Positions 22,352 to 34,000 of a stretch of DNA of 64,000 nucleotides are shown piece by piece. The DNA is from Macrophomina tecta (lineage: Eukaryota; Ascomycota; Dothideomycetes; Botryosphaeriales; Botryosphaeriaceae). The stretch lies in assembly GCA_024180945.1 (NCBI GenBank), contig JAKSGN010000006.1, positions 1,922,001 through 1,986,000 of the forward strand, in the 5' to 3' direction. Within the stretch, counting starts at the first letter, position 1, and every line of letters begins with the position of its first letter. The notes beneath the pieces are model-generated. The model had not been told where the DNA came from and ran no database searches. It saw only the letters and a program-made list of their open reading frames with translations. Both the position numbers and the translations under genes were made by a program.

Positions 22352-23942
22352 ATGGTCGGTCTCGGTCCCCGGAAGCCGCCGTCCCGCAAGGGCTCCATGG
22401 CCGATGTGCCCAAGGACCTCCTCCAGACCATCAAGCGCCTCGAGGAGCAGTTCACCGTCCCCAAGGAGCAGCTGACAAAGATCACCGATCATTTCGTCAA
22501 GGAGCTGGAGAAGGGTCTGTCCAAGGAGGGCGGCAGCATCCCCATGATCCCCACCTGGTGCATGGGCTTTCCCACCGGCGATGAGACGGGCACTTTCCTT
22601 GCCCTGGACATGGGAGGCACCAACCTGCGTGTTTGCGAGGTCACTCTGACCGAGGAGAAGGGAGAGTTCGACATCATCCAGTCCAAGTACAGGATGCCCC
22701 AGGAGCTGAAGACCGGCACTGCTGAGGAGCTGTGGGACTACGTCGCCGACTGCCTGCAGCAGTTCGTCGAGTACCACCACGAGGGCGAGGACATTGGCCA
22801 GCTGCCTCTCGGTTTCACCTTCTCCTACCCTGCCACCCAGGACTTCATTGATCACGGCATTCTGCAGAGGTGGACCAAGGGTTTTGATATCGAGGGTGTC
22901 GAAGGCAAGGATGTTGTCCCGCCTTTTACCGCTGCGCTGAAGGAGAGGGTAAGTTTGCGCCGAGCTGAGTCGAGAAAGCCCCCGGCTCACACCTCGATCA
23001 CAGGGCGTCCCGATCAAGCTCACTGCGCTTGTCAATGACACCACCGGCACCCTCATTGCCTCGGCCTACACCGACCCGCGCATGAAGATTGGCTGCATTT
23101 TCGGCACTGGCTGCAACGCTGCGTACATGGAGAACTGCGGCAGCATCCCCAAACTCGACCACATGAACCTGCCTCCTGATGAGCTCATGGGAATCAACTG
23201 CGAGTGGGGCGCTTTTGACAACGAGCACGTCGTTTTGCCTCGTACCAAGTATGACATCATCATCGACAAGGAGTCTCCCCGCCCTGGCCAGCAGTCTTTC
23301 GAGAAGATGATTGCCGGTCTCTACCTTGGAGAGGTCTTCCGTCTGGTCATCCTTGACCTTCACGAGGACCCGCACGCCCACCTTTTTGAGGGCCAGGATG
23401 TGAGCAAGCTCAAGAAGGCTTACATCATGGACTCTTCGTTCCTTGCCGCTATTGAGGAGTAAGTTGTCGTCTCTATCCTTGAGGGAAAAAGTCCCTATGA
23501 TATTAATAGCTGCAGGGATCCGTTCGAGAACTTGTCTGAGACGCAAGACCTCTTCCAGAACAAGTTTGGTCTGGTTCTCAACAAGCCTGAGCTCGAGCTG
23601 TGCCGCCGCCTTGCCGAGTTGATCGGTACGCGTGCCGCCCGGCTTTCAGCCTGCGGTGTCGCCGCTATCTGCAAGAAGAAGGGCTGGACGGAATGCCACG
23701 TCGGCGCCGATGGCTCCGTCTTCAACAAGTACCCGCACTTCAAGGCCCGCGGCGCCCAGGCTCTGCGTGAGATCTTCGAGTGGCCCAAAGGTAAGCGCGA
23801 CCCCATTGAGATCGTTCCCGCCGAAGATGGCTCTGGCGTTGGTGCCGCGCTCATTGCTGCCTTGACTCTCAAGCGCGTGAAGGAGGGCAACCACGCCGGT
23901 ATCCGCGACCCCAAGGGTATGCTCGAGGCCGCCACCGTGTAG
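22352..23942 (+). CDS. hxkA: Hexokinase
   Basis: Phosphorylates glucose and other hexoses with ATP in the cytosol, the first step of glycolysis, and in fungi often also takes part in glucose sensing. Exons 22352-22948, 23004-23458 and 23516-23942 give 492 aa, the usual length of fungal hexokinases. It opens MVGLGPRKPPSRKGSMADVP. The ATP-binding loop FLALDMGGTNLRV, the sugar-binding region LGFTFSYPATQDFIDHG, the catalytic region LTALVNDTTGTLIASAY, the second phosphate loop FGTGCNAAY and the C-terminal GAALIAALTLKRV are all present. Both introns are short (55 and 57 bp), with GTAAGT donors and CAG acceptors. Codon use is strongly biased to C-ending codons, as expected for high expression. The sequence reads as hexokinase (HxkA type) rather than glucokinase, from the SYPATQ segment and overall similarity to HxkA. 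Confidence 0.96.
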
Positions 23943-25913
23943 AAACTGGTCAGCTTTGAGAGATGTCATTTATTGCTTGGATATGTGACGCGCGATTATA
24001 GCAAGCGCCGTACAGCAGCGGGTATAGGTCCTCAGAAGCGAGGAAAGGCAAGTCACCAGTGTAACCTCCAGCCTTTGGGGGCGAGACGAGACAATGGGGC
24101 GCTGTGTCATGAGAAATGGACGGCTATTCTAGATTTGGAAATAGACACTTGGATAATGATCCTGGCACCTTCTTTTTCCCTTGAGCCTCGCTCCTTGCCA
24201 TGGCACTGAGAACTAACTGCTTCCACCCTGTTAGTCCGCGTTTGTACGGCTTATTGTCAGCGGTGTTTGCAATGCTGACGGATGCAGTTAGCGTACAGAT
24301 GCTAATCTCCATTGTCAATGAGAAGGCAATGATCCTGAAACGCCCTTACCGCAGCCTGAACAGGCTGCTTCAACTCTGCAAATGCCATCACCTTTGTACA
24401 CATTCAAAATAGGGGTAGATGACAGTAATATAATCCCGTCGCATAGCCTTCATGTGGGCTCTCCTCAGCATGTCACTCTACTACCCCCCTCGACACCAAG
24501 CTTTCCATCGTAGCTGCTGCTGAGCTGTTTTTTCGGCATGCTGCTTCGCTTCCGGAGTGATCTAGGTTATGGCGAAGATTGAGTGGCAGCTGGGAGAGGA
24601 ATAAGAGCAGACAATGGTGTGCATCTCGATAACTTCGCAGGTTTGTGACGAAGAGGTAGAACGGGTGCATAGACAACTCATCCCTGCTTTAGCTTTTCAT
24701 AAATACGAAAAGATCATTGAAACTACCGGGAGTTGTACTTGCGATTTCAGTTCACTACTATCCCTCAAATGCTGCATGCATGAGCCTGACATTGCTGTTA
24801 CATTAGATTTAATGGACGGCTCACCTTCCCACCTTTCCGCTTTGCAACAGCAGTGTGGTCAAAACATTCGTGAAGAAAAAAGTACGATTAAAGTAATCAA
24901 TTCTCTCCACTTGGGTATCAGATCTGCTCTCTACCTGCCCTGTATTGCTCAACTATGCCGCGCGCCATCCTGTGCCACACCTTGCTTGCCTCGCCATGCT
25001 CCGTCTGCCTCTTTCAATTACTCTAGGCCTGGCCCACCTCCCCATCACGCTCTTCAACTCTCGAAACATCCGCTATACCGCAAAACCGCGAGAAACCAAA
25101 CAGACTCTCGGAACCGGGCAGCTTCCGACACCAGCCCGTCCCCATCTCCAGTCCAGTTTCTTATAGCTACGTCTACGCATCTTTCATCCTACCTCCCAAC
25201 CTCTCCCAAAAAACGATAACGGGCAAACAGTATCCCACAGCGAGGCAAAGCCACCATCTCCCCCACCTCTTCTCTTCTTTCTCAGCATTTCAACCCTTTT
25301 TTAAAAAAAGACCCAGACACGCAAGTAAAACGCCACCCAACCAGACACCCCACCACCTTCCCAAGGGCTTGTGACTCCGTGACATCCAGAGAAGAGAACC
25401 CCGAAAAAAAAAAAAAAAAAAAGATCACCCCGCCCCCCTTTTATCCAGTTGACACCACTTACTGCCGAGACGATAATGGTGTGTACGAGTGAGCGAAAGG
25501 GAGAAAAAGTGCGTAATACGCCGAGGATGCAACTAAAATGGGACAAGAGCAGAAGCAAAGCTGCAAAAAAAAGAAAAATGAAGTGAAAAATGAAGGAGTA
25601 GAGTTAAGCAGGATAAATAAGGCTGGGGATAATGCACATCAAGAAGAGACATGGAAAGGACGAAAAAAAAAAAAGATAGAGAGTGCGCTCGAGCGCGCAA
25701 TCCGTCTGGAGAAGGAAAGAACGACCAAATCCGTAACAACAAGAAGCAAGAATACTTTTCTGCGAGGACCGCGAGCGGGATCAAAGTCCGTGGAGGAAAT
25801 CGAGACGAGGTCCGACGCAGGAGTCGAGCGCGAGGTATAATATGCTGGGAATAATAGTACAGTCGAGGGTGTGGTTCTTTTCTCTCCGTCTTCACTTGCC
25901 GGGCGAGTCTTGG
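23943..25913. other. Convergent intergenic region between hexokinase and HFI1
   Basis: About 2 kb. It contains a 19-base A run at 25404-25422 and a purine-rich stretch at 25550-25680. A 201-codon frame (24614-25219) and shorter frames near 24950-25170 have no recognisable motif. Nothing else is supported. Confidence 0.5.
25404..25422. repeat. Poly-A homopolymer (19 A)
   Basis: A run of 19 adenines in the convergent region. I found no flanking target duplication or upstream gene-like sequence, so it is treated as a simple repeat and not as a retroposon tail. Confidence 0.8.
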
Positions 25914-27557
25914 CTATTGGCCGATAGTCAATATATCGTCAAGCACGGAATTGATGGCCTCGCGATCCTTCGTAGTGACGCCCTGCCAACCCCAGTCGTC
26001 ATCGATCATCATTTCGTCAGGGTCATGGTGCGTGCCATTGGTGCCGTTAACACCATTTATAACCGGTCCATTCGTCAAGCGCGCGACGGCCGTGTTGTGT
26101 GTCGACGCGTTATATTCTTCAAAGTCCATCTTCTCGGCCTCGTAACTCTCGCCGTCATAATATCGTGCGTTCAGTATACCAGCCGTGATAAGTGGCACCT
26201 GTCCAAGGTAGCTATCGCCGAGCTCCAGAGCTATCCGCAGATCGCCCATGTTGAGCGGTTTTCTGTTTTTGCTCTCGTCAATCTCAACGGGCAGCAAACC
26301 TGCTGGGCTGCGCTGGACTTCGCCTTGCAGCCACATTTCCTCCTCGCGTTGTAACTGCCGCTTGTATGCTGCCGTCTTGATATAGTCATCACCATTGCTC
26401 CGTACACGGCCGAGAATATTCGAGAGAATCTCCTTAATGAAGGTCTCGGTTGCAATATTCATGAAGCCAGCAGCGTCTGGCGATGCGCCTGATGCAATTC
26501 CTTCTTCGTAGCATATAGGCGTCATGCGAGCTTCGATAGCGGCTGTGTCGGGGAATTCGAATGTTTCGGTGCAGAGGGGTTGAGCGTAGCGCTTGCGTAT
26601 TTCCAAGTCCCAATCTGCGCCTTCTTAGCATGTAGCGCTCCTGACGCTCTGGTGAACGGGGGTGGCAAGACATACTCGTTTTGCTGAAGCCAGCAGCCGA
26701 CGAGGCGCCGGGGTCCGGTAGTGATATCTGCTTCGCGGCATGGTACTCCTGCATCTCCCTCGTAAAGTAGTCGGTGGGGTCCTGGTGCGAAGTCCGTGAA
26801 CAGGTCAGCCTACACAGTCCCCAAGCATGTCCAGTCAAAGCAGCGACTCACGTCGGGTATGGCTTTTAGGCGCTTCCTCTCGCGCCCCTGCAGCTCCTTG
26901 ACCTCTGTCTTCAAGCGAAGCTCGGCGGCGTCGCCGCTGCTGGGCTTGCTCGTCGCGCTGGGCTTGTCATTCGCGCTGACCCAGCTGGCGACGCCGGGCT
27001 CGGGCGGGTCGCGCGTCGTATTCGCATAGATGGCGGCGACAAGTTGGTTGTGCAGGTGCTCTCGCGCCGAGTCCGCAGCGATGAACCAGTCTATCCGCCG
27101 GGACAGCTCTTGCTGGTTGAGGCGACCTGTTGTCGGAGGACAGCATGTTAGCTCCGCGCTCACATAAAGCATGCAGGGGTTGTGCGCGGGCGCTGGCTGA
27201 AGGGCGCACAAAAAAATCATGTGAAAGACTGGTGAGGGCGAGAGCAGCTGCAGGGCTAGCTCGCTCCTCCGCGCCAATGGCCCAAGACTCACCCAACACG
27301 AACAAAGATATAGCTTCTTTGTAGGCGGCCCAGTGGTCGCCTATGTGAGCCTTGAGGGCCGTGTACAGCGGTTCGATGTCGATGCGCGGGGCGCTGGACT
27401 TTGTGGAGTTTGTGGTGGCTGGCTTGAGCGGCGTGCCTGAAGCTCCAGGCGCGGCGGCAGCCGACGAGGCCCCATTGACGGCGGGCAGCGTCTTGGACGA
27501 CAGCGTGGGCGTCGACGACGGCTCGGCGATGGACTCGGAGCGCACCATGCTCGCCAT
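25914..27557 (-). CDS. HFI1: Hfi1/Ada1, structural subunit of the SAGA coactivator
   Basis: Hfi1 (Ada1) holds the SAGA core together and pairs through its histone fold with Taf12. Exons 27557-27293, 27126-26852, 26781-26676 and 26614-25914 give 448 aa. The SAGA-Tad1 family blocks are visible: [79 protein letters not shown], then after two introns [40 protein letters not shown] sequence (here with FPD) and [14 protein letters not shown], which forms the histone-fold part. All donors are consensus-like (GTGAGT twice, GTATGT). An internal acidic tail, [15 protein letters not shown], precedes the C-terminus. Spt3, another SAGA subunit, is encoded at the left end of the same window. Confidence 0.92.
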
Positions 27558-28074
27558 GGCGGGCGGTGGGCGATGCGGATCGCGTGGGTGGGTATGGGGG
27601 GTGATGGTGGTGAGCGCGGGGGGCGGCGGCGGCGGCTCGGTGGTGGTGGTGGCAGGAGGGCATCCAGCCAGCGCACGCGTCGGTGGCCTCAGTCCCTCGG
27701 GGGAGGGCGCGCGATGCGTCGCGGAGCCAGCGCGGGCGGCGGAAAGGGTAGCTTCGATGGATTCGCGGACCGAGTCGATGGCGGCGCGTCACTGGGTGAT
27801 GGAGAAGGGCGGGTTCGGAGGTGATGTCGCATTAAGCTGCGCTGCGAAGAGTCCAAAGGCCGGGCTATGCGCGCGACCCTCGACACCCTCGTTGCTGGCG
27901 CTCCCACCCGCAAGTCCCTCGCCCATTCACCAGAGCCCACAATTCACTTCACAAATGCTCGCTGTTCGAGTCCCGCTGCCTGCGGCAAACACCTTTCCTA
28001 CGCTTCAAATACAAGCAAGCTGCACGACCAAATCCACGCCCCAGTCCCAGCCCCCAAGCACACTGCCTACAACC
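27558..28074. other. HFI1 upstream region and GCN1 3' flank
   Basis: A 517 bp stretch between two genes on the minus strand. It is GC-rich with GGC and GGT runs near 27612-27655. It should hold the HFI1 promoter. I see no gene. Confidence 0.5.
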
Positions 28075-31000
28075 TTACTCAAAGTTTCCTTCGCCCAAGT
28101 CCACCTTGCCCACCGACCACACCTCCCGCTCATCTTCCACCTCATCGCTGCTCAGGCCCAGGCCGCCCTGTCCACCCTCGGCCTCCTTCCTCTCCCTTGC
28201 CTGGGCTGCCAATCTTGTTGCAACGCGCTTGAAATAGTCCTGCATGCTCCTCTTCGGCCCAGGCCCCAGCGATGCACCAGGCCCAGCCACGTACTTGTCA
28301 AAGACGGCAGCCTCTTCCGTGACAACGTCGAAGATGGCCAAGAATGCCGCTTCGGCCGCCAGCTTGACAGGGATGATCATGTCCCTCACGCTGGCGAAGA
28401 TGGGCTGCGCGAGCAGAGCGAGATGCGGCCGCACCAGGTCGTTGTGGTGCCGGCTGACCGTGCGGACGACAACAAGCGAAAGGCGCCGTGTGTCCACCGC
28501 ATTGCCCGGTGGGATCACCTGTGCGAGCGACTCGAAGATGGGCTTGGTTGCATCGAATGATTTGTTGCTTGACTCTGTCAGGAGATATTTGCCCGCTGCC
28601 AGCACGCAGTTGTCGGCAACCATCGCATTGCCCTGGGTGATTCCCTTTGAAATCGTGGCAACCGTGTCTTCGCTGTATGACTTCGTGAGAGTCTCGGGAG
28701 ACTCGAGCAAAATCGAGTTGAGTGCCAGAACCGATGACTTGCTGTATGAAGAGCTGAGAACACGGTTCTTGATGAGGCTGGCCGCTGTCTCGGCAGGAAG
28801 GTTCTTGATGAGTGCTCCCAGTAGACGTGCATTCTGGATTGACATGGCATCATCTGCCTCGTCGATGTCCGCGTCAATCAAGCCAAGGATCGAGGTACGC
28901 GAAGCTTCGTTCATGTTGGCGCCCGCCTTGCTGACAACCTCGTACAGCGCCTTGAGCATGGCCGTCCGGACGCCGTGGTCTGATGTCTTGGAACCAGTGA
29001 CAAGCTCGGCAATAAGAGGATCGATACGCGGTGTCAGAGTAATGAGCGTTCCAAGCGCCTTTGCAGCGCGGATACGCAAGATCTCGCTCGTTGTGTCGGC
29101 CAAGGACTTTGCGAATGTCCTCTGCAGCTGTGGCAAGAAAGGCTTGAGGAAAGTTGGGATCTTCTCAAGCAGGTTGTTCAGAGTATACAGGATAGCCGCT
29201 GGAATTGCACTATCAGCAGAAATACCAAAAATTCAAGAATCGAAAACTTACCCTTGACCTCCACCGAGCGCTCCGAAACGACACGAATCAAAGGACCAGT
29301 AATCTGGGTGACGGACGGGCGCAAAGAATCCGCACTTGTGCGATCTATGATGTCCGAAATGGCAAGAGCTGCCTGCGTACGCTGCTCCGCCGAACCGTTC
29401 ATCAAACCCTGCAGGAAGATTGGCAGGATGGCGTTAATACCCTTCGGGAGGTTGAAACCAGGCAGGTTCGAGCCAGCCACGCCGACTTGCTGAAGGACCT
29501 GGCGAGTAGAAATAACAAGAGACTCCATTTCCTCCTTGCGCAAGCGGGCGGTCAAAGCGCTGAGTGCAGTCCAAGCCGCCTTGACAACCTCCGGATCGCT
29601 GTCGTTGAAGGAAACGAGTAGCGTACGGATAAGGTCGGGATAGTAGCGGGACATGTCGACTTCGGCAGATTGGAAGAACTTGGCAAGATGAAGGTCTGCC
29701 ACACGACGTCTGTGGTGGTCATCATGCTTGGCGAGTGCTAGCATCACGCTCATCACGGTGTTCAGCCCGTCGTACTCATCAACAGACACCAACACAGTGT
29801 CGAAAGATGTCTCGAGCTCCGCCCGCAGTTCGTCGTCCTTGGTGCTGACGATGTTGTCCATGAGTGCGTTGAGGATCTGCGGGAATTTGCGCGTCATGGC
29901 TGAGCTGGCCACCTCTGCAAGAGAAGCAATAGCACGAGCATTGAAGGCAGATATAGGCGATGCAATAAGCGTGGGAAGAAGGTTGGGGAGGATGATGTTG
30001 GACCTGGTCTGCTCGGTGAGGAGAGTAAGAAGAGCAGACAAGGCATTTTGGGCATTGTCGTCGGACCGAAGCAAGTTGAGAAGGAAGGGTAGGACCTGGT
30101 CCACAGCCTTCTTGCCCAGGATGCGCTGGAGTGCATCGAACGCTTCGGCGGCAGCCTCGCGGACTTCATCTTCGGGATCCACCAACGCCGTCCGCACAAC
30201 GGAAATGAGTGTCTTCTCATACTCTTCGAGCGATTCTGGCGTAGCAGCCGCAATGAGTTCGCGCAAGGCAATGCATATACCTTCCTTAGCATCACTATCG
30301 GTAGAAGTCTGCAGACCCTCCTCGAGCGTAGGCAACAGAGTAGCGAGCACTCCTTCGCCAGCCTTGCGAATGAGCTCTCCAAGAGCATTGCTTGCAATGA
30401 CCTTCTGCTCCATGTTGGAACTTGCAAGACGGCGGATGATGAGCTGGGTGAGAGTGGGCACGAGCTCGCGGAGTGTACGGGGAGAGGCAACCAGAGCCTT
30501 CCAGACTTGGATGGCTGCCGTGCGCACAAGACCTGAAGTATCGCAGCGGCAGATGTATAGGGAAGAGAGGACTCTGTTGCGCCTCTCTTCTCCGAGAACT
30601 TCGAGCAGCGATTGACCTGCTTCCCTTGCGCCTTCTTCGACCTCGTCCTGCTCGGCTTTGCCACTAATACCAGTGAGGTTAAAGAGCAGGTCTCCCACAA
30701 GCTCGACGGAGCTGAGACGGATGCGATAGTTGTCATCTGCCAGACCACGCTCAAGCTCAGGAAGAAGGAGGTCAATGGCACGTGTGGCAAAGTTTTTGAC
30801 CAGCAATCTACCGGCGCGAAGAGCCGTCTCACGGATGGATTCAACGTCATCGGCCAAGCCAGAGAGAATAGGCGGGATGATCTTTTGAAGGTAGTTCGTG
30901 AAGCTGTTACCGAAGCAAGCCGGCAAGAAGATGAACAGCGACATGAAGCCTTCACGAACAGAGGGCTTGGAGCTGGTAACGTTCTGCAAAATCGACGGAA

Positions 31001-34000
31001 GAGTCTCCTCCAGGCGGCTGGTGCCCAGACCAGCCAGGACCTCACTGAGTGCCTGAGCAGATCCAAGTCTGTCACCAGCACCAGTATCGGACTTGAGGGT
31101 GGCCATGAGGCTGGGAATAAGGTCGGGAAGGGCATCCTCGCCAAGTTTCTCGACAGTGGAACCGAGAGCCTTCGAGGCCGTTGCACGAGTGGTGGGAACG
31201 GGATCAACAATAGCTTCACGCAGACCTGCAACCAGGATTGGCAGGTGGGCGATGAGATCCTTCCGCTCTGTCAAGTGAGCCAAGCTACCAATAATCTGCG
31301 CAGCCTTACGCTTTGTCGCGGACCTGTCACCTAAACCACGCTCGAGAATGCGAACGACAAGCGCAAGAGATGGGGCGTCAAGGTAATGCACGAAGTTGAC
31401 CTTGATAAGGGAGTCCAGGGCCTCGTCTGTGTGTCTCGTAGGGTCGCTGAGGGCCTTGAGCAGGATGTCCACGACACTCTTAATCTCGGGATTATTGATG
31501 ACCTCACCGAAGCGCTGCAGACTGCGCTTAGCTGAAGCTCTGACCTCCTTATGACTGTCGTTCAGGACTGTAGTAAGAGGTGGAATGATCTCGGGAAGAC
31601 TGATAGCGAGCTGTTGAGGATCAAGGTAAGCCATGGCGCCAAGGGAGTCGCAGGCACCCTTCTTGCTACGCCACTGTTGCTCATCCAGACCTTCGAGTAG
31701 AGTGGGAAGAATCTGCTTGACGCCGTAGGAGCTCAAGTTCGCGAAACAAGTCTTGGCTGCATCCAAGCATGCCTCTCTAACATCCGCACTGGTGTCACCA
31801 AATCCAGCAAGGAGTTGCGGTACGATTTGAATAACGTAGGGCTCAAAGATGCGACCAAGTATGAGAGCGAGGAGCTCATAGGCCAGGAAAGCACCTTGTC
31901 TTGCGTTCTGGTCCTTCTTATTTTCAGCCGCACCCCTGAGCGTGGACATGATCCGCTTTTCATGGAGAAGGGCAAGACCCTTTCCGCGGACAATACCAGC
32001 AAGACCATAAGCGGCACCTCTGCGGGAAGCGTACTTCTTGGATTGAAGAAGCTCGTCCATAACGTGCTGAACGTACTCCGAGACCTTATCGTCCGACGCC
32101 CGAACAAGAGGAGGAAGGCATTCAGCAACAGCGTATTGAACCGTCTCGGAAGGTGTACTCAGCGTCTGCAACAGCCGCTGGACGACCTTGGGCACACGGC
32201 TGTCTCCAGAAGGAAGGTGGCGAGCAAGAGCTCCGTACAGAATGATAACGGCCTCATTAATGAGGTCAGCAGCTCCACTTCCTTGATCGGGTGCTTCAAG
32301 AGCGCGCTCGAAGAGTTCCATCAGCTCCTCAACCTTCACCTGCCCACGCTGAGAGATGATTGTGACCGCCGCATCGACCATCTCATTGCGAACAGCTGCG
32401 CTCTTGTCGCCTAGGGGACCTTCCTGAATTAGGAAGGACACGAAGGGCACCAGATCTTCGGCACGGAATTGGCCCGCTAGTTCACGGAACGCCAAAGCGA
32501 TGCCGTTCCTTGCCTCCCAGGGATCGCTCAGGTCCTTTTTGATTGGCATACCGTACTTGTCCCGTTCAGGCATCCTTGGCTTAGCCCTCTCCTTATACGG
32601 GTCTTGAAGTTGCTTGATGATGTCTTCAAAGACCTCAGGCTTGATGGATACACATTCAGCGACTGAGCGTGCCGCAGCCCTACGAAGCTGCTTGTCCTGG
32701 GATTCCAGGTATGGCAGCATCTTGAGGGCAGCATCTGGTGGGAGCTCCAGTCCGTTAGCCTCCCAGATAGATTTGGCGAGATCGATGTTCTCTTGCACAT
32801 CATCGTGGCAGGCCAGCCAGATTTCATCCGAGAAGTCAATGTCAATAATGTCGACCTCTTCATCTATCGCCTGGAGAACAGCGGTTCTGACAGAAACCTG
32901 TGGCACAATCGCTCCCTTAGCAAGAGCAATTATCTCTTCGGCGTTGAGATCAGAACCAATTCCCCTGCAGAGATCCATGAGGCAATCCTTGACGAGCTTG
33001 AAGTGTTGCGTGAACCTCTGCATGGAAGAAACGAGGGCAGTGAATAGCTTGCGACGGGGAAGGGTTTTCTCCGAGCAGGCAGCGGTGTGGAAAGAGATGA
33101 ATTCGAGTGCCAGAACGATCTGCTCATCGGCTTCCTCCTCATTCGACTTATCAATAGAGCCGTTCTCCAACACGAGGAAAGCCAAGGGGAGAATATAGGT
33201 AAGTGAGATGCTATCCAGTGGCCGCTGCTCGCTCAGGAATCTCAGGCGATAGAACAATCTGGTTACAAGATCACCGAGAGGTTCTTCATCGAGACCCTCT
33301 GGAAGGAACGCCATGTTCATGGCACGCAGAGTGGCAATACCAAAGAACGGCTTGTGAACGCCGAGCCTGGGTGAAGTGCGTTCTGCGCAGGCAATGTAAG
33401 CAGATGTTGCAGCATCAGCAATAACGAGACCAGCCCCAGCATCCATGGCTGCAAGAATGGAGTCGATAGCAGGTCCGAGCCAGAGATTGGCCTCGGTTGG
33501 CGGACCAGTGGCTAAGGCCTTGATGGTACCGACACCGCGCTGAAGTGCCGCTTCGACCACCGCCACGTCTTTCCGGATCTGAGACTCCTTCTCCAACTGA
33601 GCCTTGACCTTGGCTTGCTCATCCGCTGTAAGCTTCTTTTGCATGCCCTTCTTGTTAGAGATCTGATCGCGAAGCTCTTGTTCCCACTTCCAGGTATCAT
33701 AGTCCTTGTCGCCCTTCGAGGGCACACGAGCCTGCTGCTTGGCCAGTACATCTATGAATGCAGTGCCTTCGGGAGTACGGAATATCGCCGCCTCGGTGGG
33801 TCCAATATTCTCGAGTTGCTTGGGATCGAGGTCGCGCTTGATCTGATCAACAAGTCGGGGTATAGCGCTCTCGGGAGCCACGAAGGCCAAATCCGCACCG
33901 GCACTGTAGGCAGCCTGCCTCACCAGTGGTGTATGGGTCGAAGAAGTCCCCTATGGGCAGCGATTAGTATTCCTACGCCCTCGTTCCATTCAGACGACTC

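Noticed and set aside
24614..25219. 201-codon plus-strand frame between hexokinase and HFI1
   Set aside because: No motif, no splice logic, overlapping alternative frames. Possible but unsupported.
25404..25422. Poly-A runs (also 62925-62943) as retroposon tails
   Set aside because: No gene-like or element-like sequence and no target-site duplication next to either run.
29728..31231. Long frames opposite to and shifted within GCN1 (295 codons plus, 445 codons minus)
   Set aside because: They are shadows of the strongly biased GCN1 coding sequence. The HEAT-repeat frame explains the region.
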